This document shows, piece by piece, positions 1 through 8,430 of a stretch of DNA of 64,000 bases. The position numbers were made by a program, and so were the translations under genes. Numbering within the stretch: the first letter of the stretch is position 1; each line of letters starts with the position of its first letter. Under the pieces are notes generated by a model. The model made no database searches. It was not told where the DNA came from and saw only the letters and a list, made by a program, of their open reading frames with translations. The DNA comes from Vibrio maritimus (GTDB lineage Bacteria > Pseudomonadota > Gammaproteobacteria > Enterobacterales > Vibrionaceae), in NCBI RefSeq assembly GCF_021441885.1, contig NZ_CP090438.1:124001-188000 (forward strand). The letters are read 5' to 3'.

Positions 1-323
1 AACGTGGTCAAGTTCTTGCAGCTCCTGGCTCAATCAACCCACACACTAAGTTCGAGTCTGAAGTATACGTACTTTCTAAAGACGAAGGCGGCCGTCATAC
101 TCCGTTCTTCAAAGGCTACCGTCCACAGTTCTACTTCCGTACAACTGACGTAACTGGTGATATCTCTCTACCAGACGGCGTAGAAATGGTAATGCCTGGC
201 GACAACATCCAAATGAAAGTTGAGCTAATCGCTCCAATCGCTATGGATGAAGGCCTACGTTTCGCTATCCGTGAAGGTGGCCGTACAGTAGGTGCTGGTG
301 TTGTTGCTAAGATCTTCGACTAA
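1..323 (+). CDS. tuf: Elongation factor EF-Tu, C-terminal part (partial)
   Basis: The reading frame starts at base 3 and runs 106 codons to TAA at 321-323; the gene begins left of the window. The visible residues are the end of domain 2 and domain 3 of EF-Tu, including RGQVLAAPGSI, the GGRHTPFF stretch and the terminal GGRTVGAGVVAKIFD. EF-Tu delivers aminoacyl-tRNA to the ribosome as a GTP complex. It lies upstream of secE-nusG, the usual tufB position in gammaproteobacteria, and an intrinsic terminator follows, so it is probably transcribed separately from secE. Confidence 0.97.
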   Translation, partial: RGQVLAAPGSINPHTKFESEVYVLSKDEGGRHTPFFKGYRPQFYFRTTDVTGDISLPDGVEMVMPGDNIQMKVELIAPIAMDEGLRFAIREGGRTVGAGVVAKIFD

Positions 324-383
324 TTCTTAGAATTGTCGCAAGCTCTGGGAAAATCTTTGAATAAGATTTGACTAAGCAATGCT

Positions 384-411
384 AAAAAGGGCATCATTTG
401 ATGCCCTTTTT
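384..411 (+). terminator. Intrinsic terminator after tuf
   Basis: Stem GGGCATC / GATGCCC with a short ATTT loop, preceded by AAAAA and followed by TTTTT. It ends the tuf transcript 60 bases after the stop codon. Confidence 0.9.
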
Positions 412-625
412 CTGCGCTACTATTTATAGGGGCGCATAATTCACTCAATGACTGCTCAAAGAGTGAATGAATAAAGGATTTATAAGGGTTGAGTTGGAAA
501 GCGATTTCTACCTGAGCCTTTGCATAATATGTTGGTTTGACTCAAATTTTATCAACATTAAAGGAATAAGCCCTGCAGCAGCGGGGTTGTTGTCGTCTAG
601 TTAAGACTTGTCACAGGTTGGTTTT
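412..625 (+). other. tuf-secE intergenic region, no gene
   Basis: No convincing ORF or intact RNA gene. It holds a perfect 8-bp inverted repeat, ATTCACTC (439-446) and GAGTGAAT (461-468). A possible decayed tRNA-Trp 5' end starts at 428 (AGGGGCG followed by TA and TTCA). A TTGACT at 537-542 could be a -35 element for secE, but no good -10 follows at the right spacing. The secE-nusG promoter must lie here because the tuf terminator precedes it. Confidence 0.4.
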
Positions 626-1003
626 ATGAAAGCAAACGCTGAAACTCCTGATAGCTCAAATGCAGCAGATGTAATTAAGTGGATCGTCGCTTTTGCGCTG
701 CTAGCCGCCGCTGTTGTGGGTAATTACCTGTACGGAGAGCTATCTGTAGTTCTTCGCGCTGCAGGTGTAGTTGTATTGATTGCCGCGGCACTTGGTGTTG
801 CAGCTACAACAACAAAAGGTAAGGCAGCTATCACGTTCGCACGTGAAGCACGCGTAGAAGTTCGCAAAGTGGTTTGGCCTACACGCCAAGAAACAATGCA
901 GACTACGCTGATTGTCCTTGCAGTAAGTATTGTAATGGCGCTTGCGTTATGGGGTATCGACGGCATTATGGTCCGTCTTGTTGCGTTCATAACCGGGTTA
1001 TAG
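626..1003 (+). CDS. secE: Preprotein translocase subunit SecE
   Basis: 125 residues. SecE clamps SecY in the SecYEG channel of the inner membrane. The protein shows the three-membrane-segment layout of gammaproteobacterial SecE: hydrophobic stretches near residues 20-35 and 40-60 and a last one near 95-120, with the conserved cytoplasmic motif EVRKVVWPTRQETMQTT before the last segment. An in-frame TTG at 608 exists, but ATG 626 (MKANAETPDSS) gives the family N-terminus and is preferred. nusG starts 13 bases downstream, so the two are cotranscribed as in most gammaproteobacteria. Confidence 0.96.
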   Translation: MKANAETPDSSNAADVIKWIVAFALLAAAVVGNYLYGELSVVLRAAGVVVLIAAALGVAATTTKGKAAITFAREARVEVRKVVWPTRQETMQTTLIVLAVSIVMALALWGIDGIMVRLVAFITGL

Positions 1004-1016
1004 AGGGTGTTAATTC

Positions 1017-1565
1017 ATGAGTGAAGCTCCGAAAAAACGCTGGTACGTTGTTCAAGCCTTTTCTGGTTTTGAAGGACGTGTGGCTCAGTCTCTTCGCGAA
1101 CATATCAAAATGCACGCAATGGAAGAGTACTTTGGTGAAGTGCTAGTACCGACTGAAGAAGTTGTGGAAATGCGCTCTGGCCAACGCCGCAAGAGCGAGC
1201 GTAAGTTCTTCCCAGGCTACGTTCTTGTTCAAATGATCATGAACGACGAATCATGGCACCTTGTACGCAGTGTGCCACGAGTAATGGGCTTCATTGGTGG
1301 AACCTCTGACCGTCCAGCACCTATCACAGATAAAGAAGCTGATGCTATTCTGAATCGTCTAGAGAAAGCTAGCGAAGCTCCACGTCCAAGAACGATGTTC
1401 GAAGCGGGCGAAGTGGTACGTGTTAACGAAGGTCCGTTTGCTGACTTCAACGGTACTGTTGAAGAAGTGGATTATGAGAAGAGCCGCCTGAAAGTGTCTG
1501 TATCGATCTTTGGTCGTGCAACACCAGTTGAGCTTGAATTCGGTCAAGTTGATAAACTTGATTAA
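1017..1565 (+). CDS. nusG: Transcription termination/antitermination factor NusG
   Basis: 182 residues, the usual length. The N-terminal NGN domain (KKRWYVVQAFSGFEGRVA onward, to about residue 115) binds the RNA polymerase clamp. The C-terminal KOW domain (about 125-182, with FEAGEVVRVNEGPFADFNG) contacts Rho or ribosomal protein S10. NusG suppresses pausing and supports Rho termination. It is the general paralogue of RfaH, relevant because ops elements for RfaH occur at 58,286 and 62,437. A palindromic terminator/promoter follows at 1628-1669. Confidence 0.98.
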   Translation: MSEAPKKRWYVVQAFSGFEGRVAQSLREHIKMHAMEEYFGEVLVPTEEVVEMRSGQRRKSERKFFPGYVLVQMIMNDESWHLVRSVPRVMGFIGGTSDRPAPITDKEADAILNRLEKASEAPRPRTMFEAGEVVRVNEGPFADFNGTVEEVDYEKSRLKVSVSIFGRATPVELEFGQVDKLD

Positions 1566-1627
1566 TACTCATTTTTTAAAAGCTTAGGCCAATAAAAACG
1601 AGAGTATAAAAAAACACCATTTTAGGG

Positions 1628-1669
1628 TTGTTAAAGGCGCGAATTATGCTTATAATTTCGCGCCTTTTT
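1628..1669 (+). promoter_or_regulatory. Overlapping nusG terminator and rplK promoter
   Basis: TTGTTA (1628-1633), a 17-base spacer and a perfect TATAAT (1651-1656) make a strong sigma-70 promoter with a GC-rich CGCGCC discriminator. The same bases form a terminator-like hairpin: AGGCGCGAA (1635-1643) pairs with TTCGCGCCT (1657-1665), extended by TTAT/ATAA, and is followed by a T run. The transcription start would fall in the 3' arm. The discriminator is the type expected for negative control by ppGpp/DksA; that is inference. Confidence 0.75.
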
Positions 1670-1700
1670 GCAGTAACGACTGTAGAAAGTTTTTTCAAAA

Positions 1701-1735
1701 CACGGGGAGCTCTCCCATTCGGATAGCGCTTGAAC
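1701..1735 (+). promoter_or_regulatory. Probable L1 translational operator in the rplK leader
   Basis: A GC-rich segment with GGGGAGCTC followed by TCCC can fold into a short hairpin about 35-50 bases before the rplK start. In gammaproteobacteria L1 represses its own operon by binding the L11 leader here. The position fits, but the binding loop was not verified against a covariance model. Confidence 0.4.
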
Positions 1736-1753
1736 CCAAAATTAGGAAATATC

Positions 1754-2182
1754 ATGGCTAAGAAAGTTGAAGCTTATATCAAACTGCAAGTTGCAGCTGG
1801 TATGGCAAACCCAAGTCCACCGGTTGGTCCTGCTCTAGGTCAACACGGTGTGAACATCATGGAATTCTGTAAAGCGTTCAACGCAAAAACAGAATCTATT
1901 GAGAAAGGTCTACCGACTCCAGTAGTAATCACTGTATACAACGACCGTTCTTTCACGTTCGTAACTAAGACTCCACCTGCTGCTGTTCTTCTTAAGAAAG
2001 CTGCTGGCGTTAAGTCTGGTTCAGGTCGTCCTAACACTGAAAAAGTGGGTACAGTAACTGACGCTCAAATCCAAGAAATCGCAGAAACTAAAGCTGCTGA
2101 TATGACTGGTGCTGACATCGAAGCGATGAAGCGTTCTATCGCGGGTACTGCTCGTTCAATGGGCCTAGTGGTAGAGGGTTAA
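1754..2182 (+). CDS. rplK: 50S ribosomal protein L11
   Basis: 142 residues, the standard length. The protein begins MAKKVEAYIKLQVAAG; a TTG at 1730 extends the frame but is not the family start. Proline-rich PSPPVGPALGQHG near residue 20 belongs to the N-terminal domain that contacts the GTPase-associated 23S rRNA. The C-terminal RNA-binding domain ends GTARSMGLVVEG. L11 is needed for RelA activation on stalled ribosomes. First gene of the rplKAJL-rpoBC block; rplA starts 4 bases after its stop. Confidence 0.97.
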   Translation: MAKKVEAYIKLQVAAGMANPSPPVGPALGQHGVNIMEFCKAFNAKTESIEKGLPTPVVITVYNDRSFTFVTKTPPAAVLLKKAAGVKSGSGRPNTEKVGTVTDAQIQEIAETKAADMTGADIEAMKRSIAGTARSMGLVVEG

Positions 2183-2186
2183 GATC

Positions 2187-2888
2187 ATGGCAAAACTTAC
2201 TAAGCGTATGCGCGTAATCCGCGAAAAAGTTGACGTAACTAAAGAATACGAAATCAACGAAGCTGTAGCTCTTCTTAAAGAACTAGCAACGGCTAAATTC
2301 GTTGAGTCTGTAGACGTTGCTGTTAACCTAGGCATCGATGCTCGTAAATCTGACCAGAACGTACGTGGTGCAACTGTACTACCTCACGGTACTGGCCGCG
2401 AAATCCGCGTTGCAGTGTTCACTCAAGGTGCAAACGCTGAAGCAGCTAAAGAAGCTGGCGCAGACATCGTAGGTATGGAAGATCTTGCTGAGCAAGTTAA
2501 GAAAGGCGAAATGAACTTCGACGTAGTTGTTGCTTCTCCAGATGCAATGCGTGTTGTTGGTCAACTAGGTACTATCCTAGGTCCTCGCGGTCTTATGCCA
2601 AACCCGAAAGTTGGTACTGTAACTCCTAACGTTGCTGAAGCAGTTAAGAACGCTAAAGCTGGTCAGGTTCGTTACCGTAACGACAAGAACGGCATCGTAC
2701 ACACTACTATCGGTAAAGTGTCTTTCGAAGCTAACCAACTACAAGAGAACCTAGAAGCTCTACTAGTTGCGCTTAAGAAAGCGAAGCCATCTTCAGCGAA
2801 AGGTACTTTCCTGAAGAAAGTAAGCATCTCTACTACTATGGGTGCTGGTGTTTCTGTAGATCAATCTACACTAAACACTCAAGCTTAA
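2187..2888 (+). CDS. rplA: 50S ribosomal protein L1
   Basis: 233 residues. L1 forms the mobile L1 stalk by the E site and is the autogenous repressor of rplKA translation. Family features include MAKLTKRMRVI at the N-terminus, GTGREIRVAVF, and the signature LGPRGLMPNPKVGTVT (about residues 130-145). It is translated just after rplK, consistent with coupled regulation by the leader site. A promoter for rplJ starts immediately after its stop codon. Confidence 0.98.
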   Translation: MAKLTKRMRVIREKVDVTKEYEINEAVALLKELATAKFVESVDVAVNLGIDARKSDQNVRGATVLPHGTGREIRVAVFTQGANAEAAKEAGADIVGMEDLAEQVKKGEMNFDVVVASPDAMRVVGQLGTILGPRGLMPNPKVGTVTPNVAEAVKNAKAGQVRYRNDKNGIVHTTIGKVSFEANQLQENLEALLVALKKAKPSSAKGTFLKKVSISTTMGAGVSVDQSTLNTQA

Positions 2889-2892
2889 TTGC

Positions 2893-2930
2893 TTGCATAG
2901 GCGCGAAATTCTTGTATAATTTTGCGCCTA
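2893..2930 (+). promoter_or_regulatory. rplJL promoter inside a palindrome
   Basis: TTGCAT (2893-2898), 16 bases, then TATAAT (2915-2920). The promoter is nested in an inverted repeat of AGGCGC-GAAATT and AATTTTGCGCCT (2899-2929, one mismatch). Design and discriminator (TTTGCGCC) closely resemble those of the rplK promoter at 1628. Confidence 0.7.
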
Positions 2931-2940
2931 TCAAAATTTG

Positions 2941-3105
2941 TGGTTGAGGCTGAAATCCTAGTGACTTTAGTCTCCATCCAAGACCGTAGGCGTTCTGAAA
3001 AGAACTTAATACTACCTACGTAGATGGTGCCAGATAGAAAGGAAGTTGAGCGTAACGTTTATCTTTCTTCTGGAAAGCACCGTATGAACTCCCAAAATCG
3101 CGAAG
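2941..3105 (+). ncRNA. L10 autoregulatory mRNA leader
   Basis: A 200-base untranslated leader precedes rplJ, as in other gammaproteobacteria where the L10(L7/L12) complex represses translation. Two strong helices are visible: GTAGG (2986) to CCTAC (3019) with an inner GTTCT/AGAAC, and a long stem from GGTGC (3026) through CAGA/AGAAAG to TCTTTCTTCTGG and GCACC (3081), interrupted by asymmetric internal bases as expected for a kink-turn. Assignment rests on position and fold, not on a model search. Confidence 0.6.
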
Positions 3106-3144
3106 ATTTCGGGTGGTGTAAAAACAACCAGGAGTAAATCCAAG

Positions 3145-3639
3145 ATGGCTTTAAACCTTCAAGACAAAAAAGCAATTGTTGCTGAAGTCAACGAAGCAGC
3201 CAGTGGTGCACTTTCTGCAGTTGTAGCTGACTCTCGTGGCGTTGAAGTTGGCGCAATGACTTCTCTACGTAAACAAGCGCGTGAAGCGGGCGTTTACCTG
3301 AAAGTTGTGCGTAACACTCTAGCACGCCGTGCGGTTCAGGGTACTGACTATGAGTGTCTAACTGACACTTTCACTGGTCCTACTCTAATCGCGTTCTCTA
3401 ACGAGCACCCAGGTGCTGCAGCGCGTCTTTTCAAAGACTTCGCTAAAGAGAACAAAGAATTCGAGATCAAAGCTGCTGCATTTGAAGGCGCGGTTACTGA
3501 TGCTGAAGTACTAGCGACACTACCAACTTACGACGAAGCTATTGCACGCCTAATGATGTGCATGAAAGAAGCTTCTGCAGGCAAGCTGGTACGTACTATC
3601 GCTGCACTACGCGACCAGAAGCAAGAAGAAGCTGCTTAA
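3145..3639 (+). CDS. rplJ: 50S ribosomal protein L10
   Basis: 164 residues. L10 anchors the L7/L12 dimers to the ribosome stalk base and represses its own operon. The N-terminal globular domain (MALNLQDKKAIVAEV, then LRKQAREAGVYLKVVRNTL near 40-58) binds 23S rRNA; the C-terminal helix (about 135-164) holds L7/L12. A clear AGGAG ribosome site precedes the ATG. rplL follows after 59 bases and is probably translationally coupled. Confidence 0.98.
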   Translation: MALNLQDKKAIVAEVNEAASGALSAVVADSRGVEVGAMTSLRKQAREAGVYLKVVRNTLARRAVQGTDYECLTDTFTGPTLIAFSNEHPGAAARLFKDFAKENKEFEIKAAAFEGAVTDAEVLATLPTYDEAIARLMMCMKEASAGKLVRTIAALRDQKQEEAA

Positions 3640-3698
3640 TCAGCTTGCTTTTTACTGGTTGCAAAATAAACTTATTGTTGACTTAAAAGAGAATTGTT

Positions 3699-4067
3699 AT
3701 GTCTATTACTAACGAGCAAATCCTAGACGCAGTTGCAGAAATGTCTGTAATGCAAGTTGTTGAGCTTATCGAAGCTATGGAAGAGAAATTCGGCGTATCT
3801 GCTGCAGCTGCTGTTGTAGCTGGCGGTGCTGCTGGTGGCGAAGCTGCTGCTGAGCAAACTGAATTCGACGTAATCCTAACTGCTGCTGGCGGTAACAAAG
3901 TTGCTGTTATCAAAGCGGTACGTGGCGCAACAGGTCTAGGCCTTAAAGAAGCTAAAGGTCTTGTAGACTCAGCTCCAGCACCTCTAAAAGAAGGCGTTGA
4001 CAAAGCTGAAGCTGAAGCTCTTAAAGCTCAGCTAGAAGAAGCTGGTGCTTCTGTTGAAGTTAAGTAA
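3699..4067 (+). CDS. rplL: 50S ribosomal protein L7/L12
   Basis: 122 residues, strongly acidic and alanine-rich. An N-terminal dimerisation domain (about 1-33) is joined by a flexible Ala/Gly hinge (AAAVVAGGAAGGEAAAE) to the C-terminal factor-binding domain (LKEAKGLVDSAPAPLKEGV). It recruits and stimulates translational GTPases such as the EF-Tu encoded at the left edge. It is followed by an attenuator before rpoB. Confidence 0.98.
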   Translation: MSITNEQILDAVAEMSVMQVVELIEAMEEKFGVSAAAAVVAGGAAGGEAAAEQTEFDVILTAAGGNKVAVIKAVRGATGLGLKEAKGLVDSAPAPLKEGVDKAEAEALKAQLEEAGASVEVK

Positions 4068-4100
4068 TTATTGCTTAATTTCTTAGCCGAATAGGCTAAT

Positions 4101-4133
4101 GGCTGGTGGTTTATTGACCACCGGCCTTTTTGC
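4101..4133 (+). terminator. rplL-rpoB attenuator
   Basis: Stem GGC-TGGTGGT (4101-4110) pairs with ACCACC-GGCC (4117-4126), followed by TTTTT. It matches the position of the partial terminator that lowers rpoBC relative to ribosomal protein expression in E. coli. Because no strong promoter is seen before rpoB, read-through is expected. Confidence 0.75.
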
Positions 4134-4317
4134 GCTGTAGGGCATAGATGAATTTTCCCGCTGTTTAAGCGTCTATGCACCAAGCAAAAAACGTTGTCTC
4201 GACGCTAGAGTCAACGTCACTACAGTAAACAGTTGTTAGTCACTGCCCCATACTCCACCTTAAGTAACTAGGATGGAAGGGCAGTTTGGGTCACTTATCA
4301 GCGAGCTGAGGAACCCC

Positions 4318-7300
4318 ATGGTTTACTCTTATACCGAGAAAAAGCGCATCCGTAAGGACTTTGGTACTCGTCCACAAGTTTTGGACATTCCATACCTGCT
4401 ATCGATCCAGCTTGATTCGTTCGACAAATTCATCGAACAGGATCCAGAGGGTCAATACGGACTTGAAGCTGCGTTTCGTTCTGTATTCCCAATTCAGAGC
4501 TATAACGGCAACTCTGAGCTGCAATACGTTAGCTACCGTCTTGGTGAGCCAGTATTTGATGTTAAAGAATGTCAAATTCGTGGCGTTACGTATTCAAAGC
4601 CACTACGCGTAAAACTACGTCTAGTTATCTTTGATAAAGACGCACCAGCAGGTACCGTAAAAGACATTAAAGAACAAGAAGTCTACATGGGCGAAATTCC
4701 GCTTATGACAGACAATGGTACCTTCGTTATCAATGGTACCGAGAGGGTTATCGTATCCCAGCTGCACCGAAGCCCAGGCGTGTTCTTCGACAGCGATAAG
4801 GGTAAGACTCACTCTTCAGGTAAAGTTCTTTATAACGCACGTGTTATTCCTTACCGTGGTTCATGGCTCGACTTCGAGTTTGACCCGAAAGATAACCTGT
4901 ACGTTCGTATCGACCGTCGTCGTAAACTACCAGCATCGATCATTCTTCGTGCACTAGGTAAGTCTACGCAAGAAATCCTCGATATCTTCTTCGAAAAAGT
5001 AAACTTCGAAGTTAAGGACCAAACTCTACTTATGGAGTTGGTGCCTGAGCGTCTACGTGGTGAGACTGCTTCTTTCGATATCGAAGCAAACGGCAAAACT
5101 TATGTTGAGACTGGTCGTCGCGTTACTGCTCGTCACATCCGTCAACTAGAAAAAGATGGCGTTGAGTTCATTGAAGTACCTGTCGAGTACATCGTAGGTA
5201 AAGTAGCTTCTCAAGACTACATCAATGAAGCGACAGGTGAGATCATCGTTGGTGCAAACCAAGAGATCAGCCTAGAAGCACTAGCGAACCTATCTCAGGC
5301 AGGCGTTAAGAAACTAGAAGTTCTATTTACGAACGATCTAGACCACGGTCCGTTCATGTCTGACACTCTACGTGTCGACAGCACGGTAGACCGCATCTCT
5401 GCACTGGTAGAAATCTACCGCATGATGCGCCCTGGTGAGCCGCCAACAAAAGAAGCTGCAGAAGCACTATTCGAAAGCCTATTCTTCTCTGAAGAGCGTT
5501 ATGACCTATCGACTGTTGGTCGTATGAAGTTTAACAGCTCTATCCTACGTGAAGATGCTCTAGAGCAGGGTACGCTGGATGAGACTGACATCATCGAAGT
5601 GATGAAGAAGCTTATCGCGATCCGTAACGGTATCGGTGAAGTCGATGATATCGACCACCTAGGTAACCGTCGTATCCGTTCTGTAGGTGAAATGGCTGAG
5701 AACCAATTCCGTGTTGGTCTTGTACGTGTTGAGCGTGCAGTGAAAGAGCGTTTGAGCCTAGGTGACCTTGATGCAATCATGCCTCAAGACCTAATCAACG
5801 CGAAGCCTATCTCTGCGGCAGTTAAAGAATTCTTCGGTTCTTCACAGCTATCTCAGTTTATGGACCAGAACAACCCGCTTTCAGAAGTAACGCACAAGCG
5901 TCGTATTTCTGCATTGGGTCCTGGTGGTCTAACTCGTGAGCGTGCTGGCTTCGAAGTACGTGACGTACACGTAACTCACTACGGTCGTCTATGTCCTATC
6001 GAAACGCCTGAAGGTCCGAACATCGGTCTAATTAACTCTCTATCAGCATTCGCGCGCTGTAACGAGTACGGTTTCCTAGAAACTCCGTACCGCCGCGTTG
6101 TTGATGGTGTAGTAACTGACGAAGTTGATTACCTATCAGCAATCGAAGAAGGCCAATTCGTTATCGCTCAGGCTAACGCTGCGCTAACGGAAGAAGGCTC
6201 TTTTGCTGACGAGCTAATCACAGCACGTCAAAAAGGTGAATCTGGTCTTCACCCACGCGACCATGTTAACTACATGGACGTTGCAACAAACCAAGTAGTA
6301 TCTATCGCTGCATCGCTTATCCCGTTCCTAGAACACGATGATGCGAACCGTGCATTGATGGGTGCGAACATGCAACGTCAGGCTGTTCCAACACTTAAGG
6401 CTGATAAGCCTCTAGTTGGTACTGGTATCGAGCGCAACGTAGCGGTTGACTCTGGTGTAACAGCAGTAGCTAAACGTGGCGGTACAGTTCAGTCTGTAGA
6501 TGCTTCTCGTATCGTTATTAAAGTTAACGAAGACGAGCTGATCCCTGGCGAAGCAGGTATCGATATCTACAACCTGACTAAGTACACGCGTTCGAACCAG
6601 AACACTTGTATTAACCAGCGCCCAACCGTACTACCTGGCGAGCCAGTAGCACGCGGTGACGTTCTTGCTGATGGTCCTTCAACAGACCTTGGTGAGCTAG
6701 CGCTTGGTCAAAACATGCGTATCGCGTTCATGCCTTGGAACGGTTACAACTTCGAAGACTCGATCTTAGTATCTGAGCGCGTAGTTCAAGAAGACCGCTT
6801 CACGACTATCCACATCCAAGAACTGTCTTGTGTGGCACGTGATACTAAGCTGGGCTCTGAAGAGATCACAGCGGATATTCCAAACGTAGGTGAGTCTGCT
6901 CTGTCTAAACTAGACGAGTCAGGTATCGTTTACATCGGTGCTGAAGTTAAGGGTGGCGACATCCTAGTTGGTAAAGTAACGCCTAAAGGTGAAACTCAGC
7001 TGACTCCAGAAGAGAAGCTACTACGTGCGATCTTCGGTGAAAAAGCATCTGATGTTAAAGATACTTCACTACGTGTACCTAACTCTATTTCAGGTACCAT
7101 CATTGACGTTCAAGTCTTCACTCGCGATGGCGTAGAGAAAGACAAGCGTGCTCTAGAAATTGAGCAAATGCAGCTGAAAGAAGCGAAGAAAGACCTAACT
7201 GAAGAATTCCAGATTCTTGAGGGTGGCCTTCTAAACCGTGTGAAAGCTGTACTACTTCAAGGTGGTTACTCTGACGCTAAACTAGATACTATCGATCGTA

Positions 7301-8343
7301 AGAAGTGGCTAGAGCTAACGCTAGAAGACGATGCAATGCAAACTCAGCTTGAGCAACTTGCAGAGCAGTACGACGAGCTAAAAGCAGACTTCGATAAGAA
7401 GTTTGAAACTAAGCGTCGTAAGATCACTCAAGGTGATGATCTAGCGCCTGGCGTTCTTAAGATTGTTAAAGTTTACCTAGCGGTTAAACGTCGTATCCAG
7501 CCTGGTGATAAGATGGCGGGTCGTCACGGTAACAAGGGTGTAATCTCTAAGATCAACCCTGTTGAAGACATGCCTTACGATGAGAAAGGTCAGCCTGTAG
7601 ACATCGTACTTAACCCACTGGGTGTACCTTCGCGTATGAACATCGGTCAGATCCTTGAGGTTCACTTAGGTCTGGCAGCGAAAGGTATCGGTGACAAGAT
7701 CAACCAGATGGTGAAAGAGCAGCAAGAACTAGCGAAATTCCGCGAGTTCCTGCAGAAGGTTTACGATCTAGGTGGTACTCGTCAGAACGTTGATATTGCA
7801 TCACTGTCTGATGACGAAGTACGTACTCTAGTTAAGAACCTACGTGGCGGTCTACCGATTGCTACACCTGTCTTTGACGGTGCGTCTGAGAAGTCTATTA
7901 AAGAACTTCTAAAACTGGGTGACCTACCAGAATCTGGTCAGCTAACTCTGTTTGACGGTCGTACTGGTGATGCGTTTGAGCGTCCTGTAACTGTCGGTTA
8001 CATGTACATGCTGAAACTAAACCACCTTGTTGATGACAAGATGCACGCTCGTTCAACTGGTTCGTACAGCCTAGTAACTCAGCAACCACTTGGTGGTAAA
8101 GCTCAGTTCGGTGGTCAGCGTTTCGGTGAGATGGAAGTATGGGCACTAGAAGCATACGGTGCTGCATATACGCTTCAAGAAATGCTAACGGTTAAGTCTG
8201 ATGACGTTAACGGCCGTACGAAGATGTACAAAAACATCGTCGATGGTAACCACAGCATGGAACCTGGCATGCCAGAATCGTTCAACGTACTGTTGAAAGA
8301 GATCCGCTCGCTAGGTATCAACATCGAGCTAGAAGACGAATAA
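4318..8343 (+). CDS. rpoB: DNA-directed RNA polymerase subunit beta
   Basis: 1341 residues, one fewer than E. coli RpoB. The start ATG 4318 (MVYSYTEKKRIRKDFG) is chosen because it is preceded by GAGGA at a normal distance and matches the family; an upstream in-frame ATG at 4273 would add 15 unusual residues. The rifampicin-binding cluster reads GSSQLSQFMDQNNPLSE, then THKRRISALGPGGL, with no common resistance substitution. The C-terminus, RSLGINIELEDE, is canonical. It forms the catalytic cleft with beta' from the next gene. Confidence 0.98.
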   Translation: MVYSYTEKKRIRKDFGTRPQVLDIPYLLSIQLDSFDKFIEQDPEGQYGLEAAFRSVFPIQSYNGNSELQYVSYRLGEPVFDVKECQIRGVTYSKPLRVKLRLVIFDKDAPAGTVKDIKEQEVYMGEIPLMTDNGTFVINGTERVIVSQLHRSPGVFFDSDKGKTHSSGKVLYNARVIPYRGSWLDFEFDPKDNLYVRIDRRRKLPASIILRALGKSTQEILDIFFEKVNFEVKDQTLLMELVPERLRGETASFDIEANGKTYVETGRRVTARHIRQLEKDGVEFIEVPVEYIVGKVASQDYINEATGEIIVGANQEISLEALANLSQAGVKKLEVLFTNDLDHGPFMSDTLRVDSTVDRISALVEIYRMMRPGEPPTKEAAEALFESLFFSEERYDLSTVGRMKFNSSILREDALEQGTLDETDIIEVMKKLIAIRNGIGEVDDIDHLGNRRIRSVGEMAENQFRVGLVRVERAVKERLSLGDLDAIMPQDLINAKPISAAVKEFFGSSQLSQFMDQNNPLSEVTHKRRISALGPGGLTRERAGFEVRDVHVTHYGRLCPIETPEGPNIGLINSLSAFARCNEYGFLETPYRRVVDGVVTDEVDYLSAIEEGQFVIAQANAALTEEGSFADELITARQKGESGLHPRDHVNYMDVATNQVVSIAASLIPFLEHDDANRALMGANMQRQAVPTLKADKPLVGTGIERNVAVDSGVTAVAKRGGTVQSVDASRIVIKVNEDELIPGEAGIDIYNLTKYTRSNQNTCINQRPTVLPGEPVARGDVLADGPSTDLGELALGQNMRIAFMPWNGYNFEDSILVSERVVQEDRFTTIHIQELSCVARDTKLGSEEITADIPNVGESALSKLDESGIVYIGAEVKGGDILVGKVTPKGETQLTPEEKLLRAIFGEKASDVKDTSLRVPNSISGTIIDVQVFTRDGVEKDKRALEIEQMQLKEAKKDLTEEFQILEGGLLNRVKAVLLQGGYSDAKLDTIDRKKWLELTLEDDAMQTQLEQLAEQYDELKADFDKKFETKRRKITQGDDLAPGVLKIVKVYLAVKRRIQPGDKMAGRHGNKGVISKINPVEDMPYDEKGQPVDIVLNPLGVPSRMNIGQILEVHLGLAAKGIGDKINQMVKEQQELAKFREFLQKVYDLGGTRQNVDIASLSDDEVRTLVKNLRGGLPIATPVFDGASEKSIKELLKLGDLPESGQLTLFDGRTGDAFERPVTVGYMYMLKLNHLVDDKMHARSTGSYSLVTQQPLGGKAQFGGQRFGEMEVWALEAYGAAYTLQEMLTVKSDDVNGRTKMYKNIVDGNHSMEPGMPESFNVLLKEIRSLGINIELEDE

Positions 8344-8364
8344 TCCCTCTGGATTATCTGGTAG

Positions 8365-8408
8365 AAAAGGGGCTCGCACAGGTTTGCTGACCTAGCGGGT
8401 TCCTTTTT
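8365..8408 (+). promoter_or_regulatory. Hairpin with U tract between rpoB and rpoC
   Basis: AAAAGG (8365-8370) pairs with CCTTTT (8402-8407); the stem continues through GGCTCGC / GCGGGTT (two G-U pairs at the base) and an inner AGGT/ACCT. It ends in TTTTTAA 20 bases before the rpoC start. It looks like an attenuator or RNA-processing hairpin. Confidence 0.5.
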
Positions 8409-8430
8409 AAACTCCTTACAGGAGCTGATT

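Noticed and set aside
4273..4317. Upstream start for rpoB
   Set aside because: The in-frame ATG adds 15 residues absent from the family and has a poor ribosome site, while ATG 4318 has GAGGA and the conserved N-terminus.
5820..5960. Rifampicin resistance in rpoB
   Set aside because: The cluster residues (QFMDQNN, H and S in THKRRISAL) are wild type.
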